From Thermodesulfatator atlanticus DSM 21156 (lineage in GTDB: Bacteria; Desulfobacterota; Thermodesulfobacteria; Thermodesulfobacteriales; Thermodesulfatatoraceae): DNA of 39,178 bases. The notes below the pieces were generated by a model. It did no database searches, was not told where the DNA came from, and was given only the letters and a program-made list of their open reading frames with translations. Position numbers and translations under genes: made by a program. The stretch's first letter is position 1; the number at the start of each line of letters is the position of its first letter. This document shows positions 27,195 to 38,709 of this stretch, in pieces. The stretch covers positions 87,926-127,103 of the forward strand of contig NZ_ATXH01000004.1 in assembly GCF_000421585.1 (NCBI RefSeq), in the 5' to 3' direction.

Positions 27195-30100
27195 CTAAGC
27201 CGCAAGCTCAGCAGAGGTCTTCTGCTTACGCTGCTCTTCTTTCATGTCGTAATACACCCGCCCGGTTCCCGCTGGGATGAGACGGCCAATAATGATGTTT
27301 TCCTTAAGACCTCGCAGGTAATCCACCTTGCCTGCTAAAGAGGCCTCAGTGAGCACTTTGGTGGTCTCCTGGAAGGAAGCCGCCGCCAGAAAGCTCTCTA
27401 CCGCAAGAGAGGCCTTGGTAATACCCAGGATAAGAGGCTCAGCCACCGCTGGACGCCCACCAAGGGCAAGGACCCTTTCGTTTTCTTCTTCAAAACGAAC
27501 TTTGTCAACCAGCTCGCCTATCATGAAGTTGGTATCACCAACCTCACGAATTTTGACCTTCTTGAGCATCTGACGCACGATAACTTCAAAGTGTTTGTCG
27601 TTAATACGGACACCCTGAAGACGATAAACCTCCTGGATTTCTTCCACCAAAAAGCGCGCAAGGCCTTTAACACCTTTAACCCTTAAGATGTCATGCGGGT
27701 TAGGAGAACCTTCAATTAGTGGTTCACCTGCACGGACAAAGTCACCCTCATGCACCGCAATATGCTTACCCTTGGGAATCAGGTATTCCTTGGGATCACC
27801 AACTTCTGGCTTAACAATAAGTTTTCTTTTACCCTTGATTTCTTTATCAAAATGAACCACGCCATCGATTTCACTAATAATGGCAAATTCTTTAGGTTTA
27901 CGTGCCTCAAAAAGCTCAGCCACCCTTGGCAAACCACCGGTGATGTCTTTGGTCTTGGTGGTTTCACGAGGGATCTTAGCAATAATGTCACCTGCTTTTA
28001 CTTCGTCCCCTTCGTTAACAGTAAGGATAGCTCCCACAGGCAAGAGATAACGGGCATAGCCCTTACCAGGGATTTTGATTGTACGGCCTCGTTCGTCTTT
28101 GATAGAAACACGTGGGCGATAGTCTGTGTGTTTGTATTCACGGACAATAATGCTGACTTTACCGGTAATGGGGTCGGTTTTTTCGTCAACAGTCACCCCT
28201 TCGATGATGTCACCGAATTTCACCCGACCAGAAACTTCGGTAATAATCGGAATGGTAAAAGGATCCCATTCAACAAGAAGGTCTCCTGGTTTTACTTTTT
28301 GGCCTTCTTCTACCAAAATACGCGCACCGTAAACTACAGGATATCTTTCCTTCTCGCGGCCATCAGAGGTAATGATGGCAATCTCTCCCTGGCGATTCAT
28401 TGCCACCAGATAACCTTCATCAGTGCGCACCGTGCGCAAGTTAATGAACTTGACCACACCCTGGCTCTGGGCCCGGTGCTCAGACTGCTCCGCGGCACGG
28501 CTTGCCGTACCACCAATGTGGAAGGTACGCATGGTAAGCTGAGTTCCTGGTTCACCGATAGACTGTGCCGCAATCACGCCTACGGCTTCACCTATTTCCA
28601 CCAGGCGTCCAGTAGCAAGGTCACGCCCGTAACACTTAGCACAAACACCATGTTTGCTCTGACAGGTTAGCACCGAACGAATGGTTACCTTCTCGATACC
28701 GGCATCACGCAAACGGGCAACGGCTTTTTCGTCTATTTCCTCGTTAGCACGCACAAGGACCTCGCCGGTAACAGGATCGACTACATCCTCAAGAGCAACA
28801 CGACCGAGGACACGGTCCCAAACAGGTTCCATGATTTCACCACCTTCGATAAGGTGGCCTACTTCAATCCCGTCGATGGTCTGGCAATCTTCTTCGGTAA
28901 TGGTGCAATCCTGGGCCACATCCACCAAGCGACGGGTAAGATACCCTGCGTTAGCGGTTTTAAGCGCTGTATCGGCCAGCCCCTTACGGGCACCGTGAGT
29001 GGAAATAAAGTACTCAAGGACTGAAAGCCCTTCACGGAAATTAGACTTAATGGGTGTTTCGATAATCTCTCCCGTGGGTTTGGCCATCAAACCGCGCATA
29101 CCCGCAAGCTGGCGGATCTGGTCTTTAGAACCACGGGCACCAGAATACGCCATGATATAAACGGGGTTGCCACTGGGACCAACAACCTTCTTGCCGTCAG
29201 GGCCAACGTATTCTTTGGTTTCCATTTCTTTGATCATTTCTTCGGTGACTTTTTCGGTCACCGTGGCCCACACGTCAACGACTTTATTGTAACGTTCACC
29301 GTCAGTTATAAGACCTTCGTGATACTGCTCCCAGATTTCCTTGACCTTACGCTCTGCTTCTTCTAAGAGTTCCTTTTTGCGTGAAGGAATATGGAGGTTA
29401 TCCACACAAATTGAAAGAGCTGCCTTGGTAGCAAAGTAGTAACCCATGTCCTTCATGCGGTCTGCAAAAATGACCGTCTTTTTCGCTCCCGCCCTACGAT
29501 AAGAAAGGTCTATGAGCTTCTGTAAAGCCTTTTTCGCAAGAGGCTTGTTGTATTCTTCAAATTTGATTTCTTCAGGGACAATGGTAGAGAAAAGCACCCT
29601 ACCAACGGTTGTATCAACCAGCTTGCCATTCATGCGCACTTTTACTTTGGCCTGAAGATCAACTTCCCCTTCCTCATAGGCCAAAATAGCCTCTTCGCGA
29701 TTGGCAAAAATGCGCCCTTCTCCCTTGGCAAAGGGACGCTCCTGGGTGATGTAAAAAATCCCAAGGACCATGTCCTGGGTGGGATAAACAACCGGGATAC
29801 CGTTTGCTGGGAGAAGAATGTTGTTGGTGGAAAGCATCAGCACCCGGCTTTCAGTCTGCGCTTCCACAGAAAGCGGCAGATGCACGGCCATCTGGTCACC
29901 GTCGAAGTCTGCGTTATAAGCCACGCACACAAGGGGATGTAGCTGGATAGCTTTGGAGTCGATGAGCACCGGCTCAAAGGCCTGGATACCCAAACGATGA
30001 AGAGTAGGCGCACGGTTTAGCATCACCGGGTGTTCTTTGACAATTTCGTCAAGGGCATCCCACACCAATGGATCTTCTTTTTCCACCATCTTCTTAGCAC

Positions 30101-31286
30101 TTTTGATGGTGGTTACGTGACCGTTTTTCTCAAGCCAGTGGTAAATAAAGGGCTTAAAAAGCTCAAGGGCCATCTTTTTAGGAAGTCCACACTGATGCAT
30201 ACGAAGCTCAGGGCCAACCACGATAACGGAACGCCCCGAGTAATCCACACGCTTCCCAAGAAGATTCTGACGAAAGCGCCCCTGTTTACCCTTGAGCATG
30301 TCAGAAAGGCTCTTTAAAGGACGACGGTTCGGACCAGTGACTGGACGCCCCCTGCGGCCGTTATCAAACAGGGTGTCAACCGCCTCCTGAAGCATGCGCA
30401 TTTCGTTACGGACAATGATGTCCGGGGCATCAAGATCCATTAAGCGCTTAAGGCGGTTGTTACGGTTGATAACACGGCGATAAAGGTCGTTTAAATCAGA
30501 GGTGGCAAAGCGCCCACCTTCAAGAGGAACAAGCGGCCTGAGGTCAGGTGGTATCACGGGAATAACTTCAAGAATCATCCACTCTGGGCGGTTGCCAGAT
30601 TCCTTGAGGGCTTCAACAATGCGCAAGCGCTTGCCAAGCTTTTTACGCTTGGCCTCACTGCGAGTCTTGGCCATTTCTTCACGAAGCTCTTGGGAAAGCT
30701 TATCTAAATCCAGGTTTTGGAGGATAGTTTTGATGGCTTCAGCACCAATGCCAATCTGAAAACGCGGCCCATGAACTTGAAGGAGATTCTGATATTCTTC
30801 TTCTGAAAGGACTTTCCCTACAGGGACTTCGGGAATGTCGCTTTCAGTTACTACAAAACTTTCAAAGTAAAGCACCCTTTCAAGCTCTTTAAGGGTCATA
30901 TCGAGAAGAGCGCCAATTTTGCTGGGAATGCTTCGCAGGTACCAAATATGTGCTACAGGTGCAGCAAGGCTAATATGGCCCATTCTTTCACGGCGAACTT
31001 TGCTCTGAATTACTTCCACACCGCACTTTTCACAGATAACCCCGCGGTGTTTCATGCGCTTGTACTTTCCGCATAAACACTCGTAGTCTTTTACCGGGCC
31101 AAAGATCTTGGCACAAAATAGTCCGTCGCGCTCGGGTTTTAAGGTACGATAATTGATGGTCTCCGGTTTTTTGACCTCTCCGTGACTCCACTCAAGGATT
31201 TTTTCCGGAGAGGCCAAGCCAAGCCGCACCGCCTTGATATTCATCGGATCCTTGGGCTTGGTAAAATAGGAAAGAAGATCTTCCAT
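27195..31286 (-). CDS. rpoC: RNA polymerase subunit beta'
   Basis: Beta' forms the catalytic half of RNA polymerase. The catalytic motif [12 protein letters not shown] is present with its three Asp residues that hold Mg2+. The N-terminal zinc site has Cys70, Cys72, Cys85 and Cys88, the same numbers as in E. coli when ATG 31286 is taken as the start, which is why I prefer it to the GTG at 31295; AAGGGG precedes it. The second zinc cluster [15 protein letters not shown], the bridge-helix and trigger-loop region ([18 protein letters not shown]) and the C-terminal tail are all intact. At 1363 residues it is somewhat shorter than E. coli beta' (1407). Follows rpoB by 20 bases and ends the operon. 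Confidence 0.98.
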   Translation of the reverse strand: MEDLLSYFTKPKDPMNIKAVRLGLASPEKILEWSHGEVKKPETINYRTLKPERDGLFCAKIFGPVKDYECLCGKYKRMKHRGVICEKCGVEVIQSKVRRERMGHISLAAPVAHIWYLRSIPSKIGALLDMTLKELERVLYFESFVVTESDIPEVPVGKVLSEEEYQNLLQVHGPRFQIGIGAEAIKTILQNLDLDKLSQELREEMAKTRSEAKRKKLGKRLRIVEALKESGNRPEWMILEVIPVIPPDLRPLVPLEGGRFATSDLNDLYRRVINRNNRLKRLMDLDAPDIIVRNEMRMLQEAVDTLFDNGRRGRPVTGPNRRPLKSLSDMLKGKQGRFRQNLLGKRVDYSGRSVIVVGPELRMHQCGLPKKMALELFKPFIYHWLEKNGHVTTIKSAKKMVEKEDPLVWDALDEIVKEHPVMLNRAPTLHRLGIQAFEPVLIDSKAIQLHPLVCVAYNADFDGDQMAVHLPLSVEAQTESRVLMLSTNNILLPANGIPVVYPTQDMVLGIFYITQERPFAKGEGRIFANREEAILAYEEGEVDLQAKVKVRMNGKLVDTTVGRVLFSTIVPEEIKFEEYNKPLAKKALQKLIDLSYRRAGAKKTVIFADRMKDMGYYFATKAALSICVDNLHIPSRKKELLEEAERKVKEIWEQYHEGLITDGERYNKVVDVWATVTEKVTEEMIKEMETKEYVGPDGKKVVGPSGNPVYIMAYSGARGSKDQIRQLAGMRGLMAKPTGEIIETPIKSNFREGLSVLEYFISTHGARKGLADTALKTANAGYLTRRLVDVAQDCTITEEDCQTIDGIEVGHLIEGGEIMEPVWDRVLGRVALEDVVDPVTGEVLVRANEEIDEKAVARLRDAGIEKVTIRSVLTCQSKHGVCAKCYGRDLATGRLVEIGEAVGVIAAQSIGEPGTQLTMRTFHIGGTASRAAEQSEHRAQSQGVVKFINLRTVRTDEGYLVAMNRQGEIAIITSDGREKERYPVVYGARILVEEGQKVKPGDLLVEWDPFTIPIITEVSGRVKFGDIIEGVTVDEKTDPITGKVSIIVREYKHTDYRPRVSIKDERGRTIKIPGKGYARYLLPVGAILTVNEGDEVKAGDIIAKIPRETTKTKDITGGLPRVAELFEARKPKEFAIISEIDGVVHFDKEIKGKRKLIVKPEVGDPKEYLIPKGKHIAVHEGDFVRAGEPLIEGSPNPHDILRVKGVKGLARFLVEEIQEVYRLQGVRINDKHFEVIVRQMLKKVKIREVGDTNFMIGELVDKVRFEEENERVLALGGRPAVAEPLILGITKASLAVESFLAAASFQETTKVLTEASLAGKVDYLRGLKENIIIGRLIPAGTGRVYYDMKEEQRKQKTSAELAA

Positions 31287-31306
31287 ATTTCTCACCCCTT
31301 AAAAGT

Positions 31307-34300
31307 TTATTCTTCTTCGATCATTTCTACGTCAAGGCAAAGCCCCTGAAGCTCCTTAACAAGGACTTTGAAGCTTTCAGGCAGCCCGGCCTCAAGGAAG
31401 TTGTTCCCTTTTACAATGCGCTCATACATCCTGGTTCGCCCGGTTACGTCGTCACTTTTAACCGTGAGGAACTCCTGTAGGGCGTAAGCCGCACCATAGG
31501 CCTCCATGGCCCAAACTTCCATCTCACCAAGACGCTGACCGCCAAATTGCGCCTTACCACCAAGTGGTTGCTGGGTGATCAAGGAGTAAGGACCAGTGGA
31601 ACGGGCATGGATTTTGTCATCAACCAGGTGATGCAGTTTTAGCATATACATGTACCCAACAGTTACAGGCTCACGGAAGGGTTCACCGGATTTGCCATCA
31701 TAAAGCACACTTTGCCCTGTCTCAGAGAGCCCGGCAAGGGAAAGCAGCTTTTTGATCTGGTACTCCTTAGCACCATCAAAAACAGGTGTTGCCACTGGCA
31801 AGCCGTCTTCAAAGGTGGCTGCAAAGGCAAGGATCTCCTCATCAGTTTTGTCTCGCAAGAATTCTTCCAGTTCTTCAGGGCTGAAGATTTCTGAAAGAAG
31901 TTGTTTAACAGCTTCTACCTGATAGGCCTTCGCAAGTTCCGCCACTTTGCGGCCAATTTCATGAGAAGCCCAACCCAAGTGGGTTTCAAGAATCTGCCCG
32001 ATATTCATACGTGAAGGCACTCCAAGAGGAGAAAGCACCATATCCACCGGGGTTCCGTCTGGCAAATAAGGCATGTCTTCAATAGGAACAACCTTTGAAA
32101 CTACGCCTTTGTTTCCGTGGCGTCCAGCCATTTTGTCTCCAGGCTGAAGCTTACGCTTCATGGCCACGAAGACTTTAACTACTTTGAGGACACCAGGAGG
32201 TAACTCGTCGCCTTTTTTGAGACGATTTATGCGGTCTTCGAATTGTTTGCGGATCTCAGCCTCTTTGGCCTCATAATCCCGCAAAATATCTTCCACCACG
32301 GGATCTTTCTTTTTGCCCCCCGCAAGCTCCCTTATACGAGCAAGGGGGATTCTTTCAAGGACTTCTTTGGTAATGGGCTGGCCTTTTTCAATGACTACTT
32401 CGCCCCGTATTTCTATGGTGCTGGCCGCAGTTTTGCCCGTTAGGTGTCGTTCAAGACGTTTAAGGGTGCTGCGGCGAAGGACCTCAAGGAAATCTTGCTG
32501 GTCTTTCATGAGTTTGGCAATCTCGCGGTCTTCGATTTCCTTGGCACGGGCGTCTTTTTCAATTCCCTTGCGCGTGAAGACCTTGGCATCAATAACTATC
32601 CCTTCAATACCTGGGGGGACGCGTAAAGACGTGTCTTTAACGTCACTTGCTTTCTCCCCGAAAATAGCACGCAAAAGCTTTTCCTCAGGAGAAAGCTGGG
32701 TCTCGCCTTTAGGGGTCACTTTGCCAACCAGAATGTCTCCTGGCTTCACATAGGCGCCAATCTTTACGATACCGCTGGCATCAAGGCGCTCAAGGGCTTC
32801 TTCACTTACATTGGGAATGTCTCTGGTTATCTCTTCACGCCCAAGCTTGGTCTCACGAGCTACACATTCAAACTCTTCAATGTGAATAGAGGTGAAAACA
32901 TCATCACGAACCAAGCGTTCAGAAATAACGATAGAGTCTTCGAAGTTATAACCACGCCATGGCATAAAGGCCACCAGAATATTTTTGCCAAGGGCGATTT
33001 CACCTTGGCTGGTAGAAGGACCATCAGCCAAAACCTGGCCCTTCTTAACCCTCTGACCTACCTGAACAATGGGCTTCTGGGTAAAAGTGGTGTTCTGGTT
33101 GGATTTGCGCCATTTGACCAATTTATAAATTTTTACGTTGGGTATTCCGTTTCCGTTCTCACTTTCATAACGCACCACTAAACGGGTAGCATCAAGGTCT
33201 TCCACCACACCATCGGCTTCTGCAATAATGGTGAAACCTGAGTCACGCGCTACGTATTTTTCCATTCCAGTACCAACAAGCGGGGCCTCGGTACGAATTA
33301 AGGGAACCGCCTGGCGTTGCATATTTGAACCCATCAAGGCACGGTTAGCGTCGTCATGCTCTAAAAAGGGAATAAGAGAAGAAGAAACGCTGACTATTTG
33401 TACCGGACAAAGATCGATAAAGTTTACGTCTTCTCTTCTGGCCATGATAAATTCACCGGCTTTACGTGCCGGGACCATCTCATCAATAATATTGCCCTCT
33501 TTATCAATATTAATCGTGGACTGGGCTATAATATGTTCTCCCTCGTCAAGGGCACTCATGTAAACGACTTCATTGGTCACTTTGCCGTTTACCACTTTGC
33601 GATAAGGAGTTTCGATAAAACCATAGCGGTTCACCCGCGCGTAAGTGGTAAGAGAAACAATGAGGCCGATATTCGGGCCTTCTGGAGTCTCAATCGGACA
33701 AATTCTTCCGTAGTGGGTATGATGCACGTCACGAACTTCAAAGCCTGCCCGTTCGCGGGTAAGACCTCCGGGGCCTAGGGCTGAAAGCCTGCGTTTGTGG
33801 GTCATCATGGACAAGGGGTTTGTCTGGTCCATAAATTGAGAGAGTTGTCCTTGCCCGAAAAATTCTCTAAGCGCAGAGGTAACTGGCTTGGGGTTGATCA
33901 AGTCGTTGGGCATTAGGGCTTCAACATCCTGCAAAGTCATCCTTTCACGGATGGCCCTTTCCATACGGACAAGCCCAACGCGCATCTGGTTTTCCACCAA
34001 CTCACCAACAGAACGAACCCTGCGGTTACCAAGATGGTCAATGTCATCAACCGGGCCTTCTGTTTCTTTGAGTTCAATGAGATGCTTAAGAACGGCCAAA
34101 ATGTCTTCTTTGGTTAACACCCTGACATTCATCGGGATATCAAGACCAAGGCGCTTATTCATCTTGTAGCGCCCGACCTCAGAAAGATCATAGGTGCTAG
34201 GATCAAAGAAAAGGGACTGAAAATAGGCACGGGCAACTTCGAGGTTAGCGGGGCTAGAAGGCCGCAGGCGACGATAAATTTCGATCAAGGCTTCTTCCTG

Positions 34301-35401
34301 AGTATGGGCCTTATCAAGCATCAAAGTATCACGTACACAAGGGGTGTGTCTTTGTAAGCTCATGTAAAGGCATTCAACTTCTTCAATGCCAGCTTCACGA
34401 AGTTTCTCCAAAACGTCTTTGTCAACTACGGTGTTACAAGAAACAATTACCTCACCAGTATTGGGATCAATGATGTCTCGGGCTATTACCTTGCCCAAAA
34501 ATTCTTCTTCAGGCACTGGAATAGTCTCAAGCCCTGCTTCTTGAATCCGTTTAAGGGCAGCCTTAGTAATCTTGCGGCCTTTTTTAAGAAGGACTTCTCC
34601 TGTTTCAGGATGATGAATATCAAGATATGCCTTTTGCCCCAATAAAATTTCAGGATCAACTACTTTTTCAATGCGGTTGGGGGCAATGATATATTTTTCT
34701 ATCGGATAGAACGTAGTGAGGATCTCTTCGGTAGAAAGGCCTAAAGCTTTAAGAAAAGTTGTTACAGGAAACTTGCGCCGCCGATCAATACGGACGTACA
34801 AATAATCCCGGTGGTCAAACTCAAAATCAAGCCAAGAACCACGGGTAGGTATTACCCTTGCAAAATAAAGCACCTTACCACTTGCATGGGTTTTGCCCTT
34901 ATCATGGTCAAAAAAGATTCCCGGAGAACGCTGTAGCTGATTAACAACGACCCTTTCGGTGCCGTTGATGATGAAGATACCGTCTTCAGTCATCAAAGGA
35001 ACAGTTCCGAAATAAATCTCTTGTTCCTTGATATCACGAATACTTTTGTCTCCGGTGTCCGGGTCAATATCGTAGGTGAGAAGCCTTACACGCAGGCGCA
35101 TAGGAGCTTCGTAGGTAAGGCCCTTTTCACGACACTCATCAGGTGTGTACTTGGGGGGTAAAATCGTATAGTCTACGAATTCAAGTTCGCAGGTCCCAGT
35201 GTAGTCTGTAATAGGGAAAACACTCTTTAAGGCCCCATGAATACCCACTTCTTCCCGAGCTTCAGGGGCTACGTCATCTTGTAAAAAACGCTTGTAAGAT
35301 TCTTTTTGAATGGCTATAAGATAGGGCACATCAAGTAGAGGTTTGACCCTTCCAAAATTTTTACGTGCGCGGTTGGGAATTATGGTGAGCTCTTCTGACA
35401 T
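31307..35401 (-). CDS. rpoB: RNA polymerase subunit beta
   Basis: Beta carries the rifampicin site and much of the DNA/RNA channel. At 1364 residues it is close to E. coli length (1342). The rifampicin region reads [29 protein letters not shown], with the usually mutated Asp, His and Ser positions in their sensitive forms; [16 protein letters not shown] and the C-terminal [24 protein letters not shown] follow. A short inserted segment with [11 protein letters not shown]-type repeats lies around residues 290-340. ATG 35401 is preceded by GGGGAGG. It is separated from rplL by about 100 bases that hold an imperfect hairpin. Confidence 0.98.
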   Translation of the reverse strand: MSEELTIIPNRARKNFGRVKPLLDVPYLIAIQKESYKRFLQDDVAPEAREEVGIHGALKSVFPITDYTGTCELEFVDYTILPPKYTPDECREKGLTYEAPMRLRVRLLTYDIDPDTGDKSIRDIKEQEIYFGTVPLMTEDGIFIINGTERVVVNQLQRSPGIFFDHDKGKTHASGKVLYFARVIPTRGSWLDFEFDHRDYLYVRIDRRRKFPVTTFLKALGLSTEEILTTFYPIEKYIIAPNRIEKVVDPEILLGQKAYLDIHHPETGEVLLKKGRKITKAALKRIQEAGLETIPVPEEEFLGKVIARDIIDPNTGEVIVSCNTVVDKDVLEKLREAGIEEVECLYMSLQRHTPCVRDTLMLDKAHTQEEALIEIYRRLRPSSPANLEVARAYFQSLFFDPSTYDLSEVGRYKMNKRLGLDIPMNVRVLTKEDILAVLKHLIELKETEGPVDDIDHLGNRRVRSVGELVENQMRVGLVRMERAIRERMTLQDVEALMPNDLINPKPVTSALREFFGQGQLSQFMDQTNPLSMMTHKRRLSALGPGGLTRERAGFEVRDVHHTHYGRICPIETPEGPNIGLIVSLTTYARVNRYGFIETPYRKVVNGKVTNEVVYMSALDEGEHIIAQSTINIDKEGNIIDEMVPARKAGEFIMARREDVNFIDLCPVQIVSVSSSLIPFLEHDDANRALMGSNMQRQAVPLIRTEAPLVGTGMEKYVARDSGFTIIAEADGVVEDLDATRLVVRYESENGNGIPNVKIYKLVKWRKSNQNTTFTQKPIVQVGQRVKKGQVLADGPSTSQGEIALGKNILVAFMPWRGYNFEDSIVISERLVRDDVFTSIHIEEFECVARETKLGREEITRDIPNVSEEALERLDASGIVKIGAYVKPGDILVGKVTPKGETQLSPEEKLLRAIFGEKASDVKDTSLRVPPGIEGIVIDAKVFTRKGIEKDARAKEIEDREIAKLMKDQQDFLEVLRRSTLKRLERHLTGKTAASTIEIRGEVVIEKGQPITKEVLERIPLARIRELAGGKKKDPVVEDILRDYEAKEAEIRKQFEDRINRLKKGDELPPGVLKVVKVFVAMKRKLQPGDKMAGRHGNKGVVSKVVPIEDMPYLPDGTPVDMVLSPLGVPSRMNIGQILETHLGWASHEIGRKVAELAKAYQVEAVKQLLSEIFSPEELEEFLRDKTDEEILAFAATFEDGLPVATPVFDGAKEYQIKKLLSLAGLSETGQSVLYDGKSGEPFREPVTVGYMYMLKLHHLVDDKIHARSTGPYSLITQQPLGGKAQFGGQRLGEMEVWAMEAYGAAYALQEFLTVKSDDVTGRTRMYERIVKGNNFLEAGLPESFKVLVKELQGLCLDVEMIEEE

Positions 35402-35440
35402 AGGCTTTCGCCTCCCCTAAGAAATGATAAAACGCAAGAC

Positions 35441-35471
35441 GGGACCTTCCTCTTCAACGAGGAGAGGTCCC
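35441..35471 (-). promoter_or_regulatory. Hairpin between rplL and rpoB, candidate attenuator or processing site
   Basis: GGGACCT plus CCTC on one side pairs with GAGG plus AGGTCCC on the other, interrupted by a small internal bulge. In E. coli the rplL-rpoB gap holds a partial terminator and an RNase III site that set the ratio of ribosomal protein to polymerase; this hairpin is in the equivalent place. No long T-run follows, so it should only be partial. Confidence 0.55.
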
Positions 35472-35498
35472 AAATTCTTTTATATAAAAAACTATTTT

Positions 35499-35888
35499 TT
35501 ACTTAATTTCAACTTTTGCGCCGGCTTCTTCGAGACGTTTTTTGAGTTCTTCAGCTTCTTCTTTGGACACGCCCTCTTTCACCGGCTTAGGTGCACTTTC
35601 AACAAGCTCTTTGGCTTCTTTCAAACCAAGACCTGTGATAGCACGTACTTCCTTGATAACCTGAATCTTGTTACCGGTAACACCAGCCAAAATAACGTCA
35701 AATTCGGTTTTTTCTTCGGCTGGAGCAGCCTCAGCGCCAGGAGCAGCGCCAGGAGCCGCAGCCACCGCAGCAACAGGGGCTGCCGCAGAAACACCAAACT
35801 TGTCTTCAAGTTCTTTGATAAACTCAGCAAGCTCTAAAACCGTCATGTTGCTGATAAATTCGATTACTTCTTCTTTTGTTACGGCCAT
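35499..35888 (-). CDS. rplL: Ribosomal protein L7/L12
   Basis: L7/L12 forms the flexible stalk of the large subunit that recruits translation factors. The 129-residue protein has the N-terminal dimerisation domain (residues 1-33), an Ala/Pro-rich hinge ([20 protein letters not shown]) that is longer than in E. coli, and the factor-binding C-terminal domain ([24 protein letters not shown]). A textbook AGGAGG stands before the ATG. Usually present in four or six copies per ribosome bound to L10, whose gene is 26 bases upstream. Confidence 0.98.
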   Translation of the reverse strand: MAVTKEEVIEFISNMTVLELAEFIKELEDKFGVSAAAPVAAVAAAPGAAPGAEAAPAEEKTEFDVILAGVTGNKIQVIKEVRAITGLGLKEAKELVESAPKPVKEGVSKEEAEELKKRLEEAGAKVEIK

Positions 35889-35914
35889 CTTCTTTCCTCC
35901 TTACAAATTTTTGT

Positions 35915-36442
35915 TTAGGCCTGTTCAGCCTTTTTTTCTTTTATGGCGTTAAGAGCATACAAGAAGTTCCGTGGCACCGCTGCCAACAACTGGACAAACT
36001 GTGCCATAGGTGCCTGGAGCAACCCAAGAAGCTGCGCCATAAGGACTTCACGCGGTGGTACTTTAGCAAGGGCCTCTAACGAAGCTGCTTCTAAAGGTTT
36101 GCCGCCAAGAACCCCGCCGCGATTAATTAGGCACTCGTGTTCCTTGGCAAATTCAACCAGCACCTTAGCAACTTCTACGGGATCTTCCTTACAAATAGCA
36201 ACACCAGTTGGCCCTTCAATGAACTGTTGCAAAGGCTCAGCAGGAGTCCCACTGCTGGCCAAACGCAACAAAGTGTTCTTAACCACCTGATAGCGCGCAC
36301 CCTTTTCCCGCAAAAGCTTGCGTAACTCGTTACTTTCCTCTGCGGTCATCGCGCGGTAAGTGGTCACAAATACGGCGGGTGCTTCTTCAAATTCCTTGCG
36401 CAGTTTTTGGACGATCTCTTCTTTTTGTTTTCGTGTTAGCAA
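35915..36442 (-). CDS. rplJ: Ribosomal protein L10
   Basis: L10 anchors L7/L12 dimers to the 23S rRNA and, as the L10-L12 complex, represses translation of its own mRNA. The 175-residue protein has the normal globular domain (VFVTTYRAMTAEESNELRKLLREKGARYQVVKNTLLRLA) and a C-terminal helix for L12 binding (QFVQLLAAVPRNFLYALNAIKEKK). The start is an unusual TTG at 36442, supported by a very strong GGGGGGAG site upstream and by the family start TRKQKEEIVQKL. A rare start codon and a structured leader together fit tight autogenous control. Confidence 0.95.
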   Translation of the reverse strand: MLTRKQKEEIVQKLRKEFEEAPAVFVTTYRAMTAEESNELRKLLREKGARYQVVKNTLLRLASSGTPAEPLQQFIEGPTGVAICKEDPVEVAKVLVEFAKEHECLINRGGVLGGKPLEAASLEALAKVPPREVLMAQLLGLLQAPMAQFVQLLAAVPRNFLYALNAIKEKKAEQA

Positions 36443-36447
36443 AAATC

Positions 36448-36604
36448 TCCCCCCTTTCCTTTGACATTTTGCATGTCAAAGGCAGAGGCCACCCATGGTC
36501 TAGGTAGGCCGGGCCCTTGACCCGATTAAACACCCTGGGTGTACCTACTGTCTTTGACTGGCCTTACGGCCCGCGACCTCCCGGGGGACTCTACCGGGAA
36601 ATCA
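36448..36604 (-). ncRNA. Ribosomal protein L10 leader (autoregulatory RNA)
   Basis: The gap between rplA and rplJ is highly structured and matches the L10-leader design: a GGCCGTAAGGCC hairpin, then GACAGTAGGT (minus strand, 36552-36543) and its partner CCTACCTAGACC (36508-36497), enclosing short helices. L10-L12 binds this element. Nearer to rplJ a perfect 10-bp hairpin (CCTTTGACAT with ATGTCAAAGG, 36458-36482) stands directly before the ribosome-binding site and could serve as the switching element. Confidence 0.82.
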
Positions 36605-36610
36605 CAAATA

Positions 36611-37327
36611 TTAATCGCGCCCGTATTTATCGAGCAGATTTTTTACGTCCTGGGGATCAACCTTGATCCCAGGCCCCATCGTTGTTGACAAAGTAACACT
36701 TTTTATATACTGGCCTTTTGCCCCTGAAGGCTTGGCTTTGATGATGGCATCCATAAAAGCTGCCAGGTTCTCAAGAATCTTTTGAGGGCCAAAAGAAACC
36801 CTTCCTACAGGAGCATGCACTACACCAGCCCTGTCAACCTTAAAGTCCACCTTACCTGATTTAATATCTTTGACGGCTTTGGCCACATCCCAGGTGACCG
36901 TCCCTGTTTTGGCACTGGGCATTAGGCCTCTAGGCCCAAGAATTTTTCCAATTCTTCCCACAAGGGGCATCATATCAGGTGTGGCCACCGCTTTATCAAA
37001 ATCAAGCCATCCTTCTTGGATCTTTTTCACCAAGTCTTCAGCTCCCACGTAATCCGCACCAGCAGCCTCAGCTTCTTTAGCCTTATCGCCTTTGGCAAAG
37101 ACCGCCACTCGAGGTGCTTTACCAGTTCCGTGGGGAAGCACCACTGAACCCCTTACCATCTGGTCCGCATGGCGAGGATCAACCCCAAGGACTACGGCAA
37201 CGTCAACACTTTCATCAAACTTGGCATAAGCATTATCAAGCGCAAGTTTTACCGCCTCTTCAAAGCTATATCTCTTTGAACGATCTATTTTCGCTAATGC
37301 ATCCGCATATTTTTTTCCACGCGCCAT
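36611..37327 (-). CDS. rplA: Ribosomal protein L1
   Basis: L1 forms the mobile stalk at the E site and can repress its own operon. The 238-residue protein has the family length and motifs: [67 protein letters not shown] and [16 protein letters not shown]. It starts 4 bases after the rplK stop. No anomalies. Confidence 0.98.
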   Translation of the reverse strand: MARGKKYADALAKIDRSKRYSFEEAVKLALDNAYAKFDESVDVAVVLGVDPRHADQMVRGSVVLPHGTGKAPRVAVFAKGDKAKEAEAAGADYVGAEDLVKKIQEGWLDFDKAVATPDMMPLVGRIGKILGPRGLMPSAKTGTVTWDVAKAVKDIKSGKVDFKVDRAGVVHAPVGRVSFGPQKILENLAAFMDAIIKAKPSGAKGQYIKSVTLSTTMGPGIKVDPQDVKNLLDKYGRD

Positions 37328-37331
37328 GAGC

Positions 37332-37760
37332 CTACCCCTCTACTATTTCTATGCCCATACTACGGGCAGTACCTTCAATAGTACGCATAGCTGCCTCTAA
37401 ATCAGCAGCCTGAAGATCTGGCATTTTTATTTTAGCGATCTCTTCGACTTGTTTTCTGGTCACCGTACCCACTTTTTGTCTTTTAGGGTCTGAAGCCCCC
37501 TTTTCAATACCAGCGGCCTTTTTGAGGAGAATAGATGCCGGCGGAGTCTTCAAAATAAATGTAAAAGAGCGGTCAGCATAAACCGTAATAACCGCGGGAA
37601 TGATCATTCCTTCCTGGCCTTTTGTCTTGGCATTAAAGGCCTTACAAAATTCCATTATGTTCACACCGTGCTGACCAAGCGCAGGCCCCACTGGAGGAGA
37701 CGGATTAGCCTGCCCTGCTGGGAGTTGCAATTTAATAACCGCTATTACCTTCTTTGCCAT
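37332..37760 (-). CDS. rplK: Ribosomal protein L11
   Basis: L11 binds the GTPase-associated region of 23S rRNA and is the target of PrmA methylation and the thiostrepton site. The 142-residue protein has the canonical N-terminal [19 protein letters not shown], the linker and the RNA-binding C-terminal domain ([20 protein letters not shown]). Lys3 and the other Lys residues modified by PrmA in E. coli have likely counterparts at the N-terminus (MAKK). It follows nusG by 18 bases; the order nusG-rplK-rplA is standard. Confidence 0.98.
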   Translation of the reverse strand: MAKKVIAVIKLQLPAGQANPSPPVGPALGQHGVNIMEFCKAFNAKTKGQEGMIIPAVITVYADRSFTFILKTPPASILLKKAAGIEKGASDPKRQKVGTVTRKQVEEIAKIKMPDLQAADLEAAMRTIEGTARSMGIEIVEG

Positions 37761-37778
37761 CCTACCTCACCTCAAAAC

Positions 37779-38306
37779 TTAAATTTTCTGCACGTGAGCA
37801 AACTCTAGCTCTACAGGAGTCTCTCTCCCAAAAATGCTAACTAAAACCCGTACCTTTCCTTTGTCGGGTTTTACTTCTTCAACTACGCCATGAAAGTTAG
37901 CAAAAGGCCCTTGTGTCACCCTCACCCTGTCTCCAGGTTCAAATTGATACCTGGGCTTGGGCTTAATCTCAGCAACCTTCAAGCGATCAATAATCTTTTG
38001 CGCGTCTTCCTCACGCAACGGAAGAGGTTTTTCCCCTCCCATGAAGCCGACTACTTTATCTATTTTTTTGATAACGTCAAATATTTCTGGCAAGGGCTCG
38101 GCCTTAATAAGCAGATATCCAGGATAAAACCGCCGCGCTACCGGCCCTGAAGGAAGACCTATAATTTCAATAATCTTTTCAGGCGGGACGATTATTTCAG
38201 AAACATTATCTGAAAGCCCCGCTTCCTCAAGAACCTCTTTAATGCGCTCTTTGAGCTCCTTCTCAAAACCAGCGTATACGTGAACTACAAACCACTGCTC
38301 TGCCAT
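37779..38306 (-). CDS. nusG: Transcription elongation/termination factor NusG
   Basis: NusG bridges the RNA polymerase clamp and links transcription to ribosomes or Rho. The 175-residue protein has an NGN domain (residues 1-110; QWFVVHVYAGFEKELKERI, YPGYLLIKAEP) and a C-terminal KOW domain (about 120-175; FEPGDRVRVTQGPFANFHGVVEEV). I use ATG 38306, where the family begins, not the ATG at 38351, which would add a tail inside secE. It follows secE by a single base, so reinitiation is likely. Confidence 0.97.
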   Translation of the reverse strand: MAEQWFVVHVYAGFEKELKERIKEVLEEAGLSDNVSEIIVPPEKIIEIIGLPSGPVARRFYPGYLLIKAEPLPEIFDVIKKIDKVVGFMGGEKPLPLREEDAQKIIDRLKVAEIKPKPRYQFEPGDRVRVTQGPFANFHGVVEEVKPDKGKVRVLVSIFGRETPVELEFAHVQKI

Positions 38307-38307
38307 C

Positions 38308-38595
38308 TCAGTAAACCAGCCACTGAACAATTTTTGAAAGGATAGTATCAATCAAGCCCAAATAAAAAGAAACAAATAACGTAAAGCTGACTACCGCGGT
38401 AGTTGTGGCAATAGTCTCTTTACGGGTTGGCCAAGTAATTTTATTGAACTCAACCTTAACCTCAACCAAAAAATTCTTGGCCCGCGCTAAAAAGTTTTCA
38501 TCCTGTTGAGTCTTAAGCGGCACTACCTTAGCAGGCTCTGCCTGCCCAGGTGTAGCCGAAGACATCCTTTGCTTACGCGTACGCCTCTTGGCCAT
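38308..38595 (-). CDS. secE: Preprotein translocase subunit SecE
   Basis: SecE clamps the two halves of SecY in the Sec translocon. The protein has 95 residues: a basic, probably disordered N-terminus (AKRRTRKQRMSSATPG), the conserved amphipathic cytoplasmic helix FLVEVKVEFNKITWPTRKET, and one C-terminal membrane segment (about 65-88). GGAGAGGGAA precedes the ATG. The tRNA-Trp gene ends 27 bases upstream, consistent with a shared transcript cut out by RNase P and other nucleases. Confidence 0.96.
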   Translation of the reverse strand: MAKRRTRKQRMSSATPGQAEPAKVVPLKTQQDENFLARAKNFLVEVKVEFNKITWPTRKETIATTTAVVSFTLFVSFYLGLIDTILSKIVQWLVY

Positions 38596-38621
38596 TTCCC
38601 TCTCCGCAAAATGATAAAAAA

Positions 38622-38698
38622 TGGCAGGCCAGGAGGGATTCGAACCCCCAACCCCCGGATTTGGAGTCCGGTGCTCTAGCCGTTCGAGCTACTGGCCT
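38622..38698 (-). tRNA. tRNA-Trp (CCA anticodon)
   Basis: A 77-base cloverleaf: 7-bp acceptor stem AGGCCAG / CTGGCCT, U8-A9, D arm with GCTC and GAGC, anticodon stem CCGGA / TCCGG with loop CTCCAAA (anticodon CCA, Trp), TTCGAAT in the T loop and a G discriminator. The 3' CCA is encoded. tRNA-Trp between rpmG and secE is a common arrangement in this operon. Confidence 0.97.
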
Positions 38699-38709
38699 GC
38701 GCTGACAAA

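Noticed and set aside
27750-28670. 306-codon plus-strand frame inside rpoC
   Set aside because: Antisense shadow of a clearly conserved gene; its translation shows no family pattern and no ribosome-binding site.
34300-34700. Repeated DxxTGEV-type segments in rpoB as a fused extra domain
   Set aside because: It lies in the known lineage-variable region of the beta subunit and fits an ordinary insertion; total length is normal.
35499-35888. Repeated Ala/Pro-rich segment in rplL as a repeat element
   Set aside because: It is the normal flexible hinge of L7/L12.
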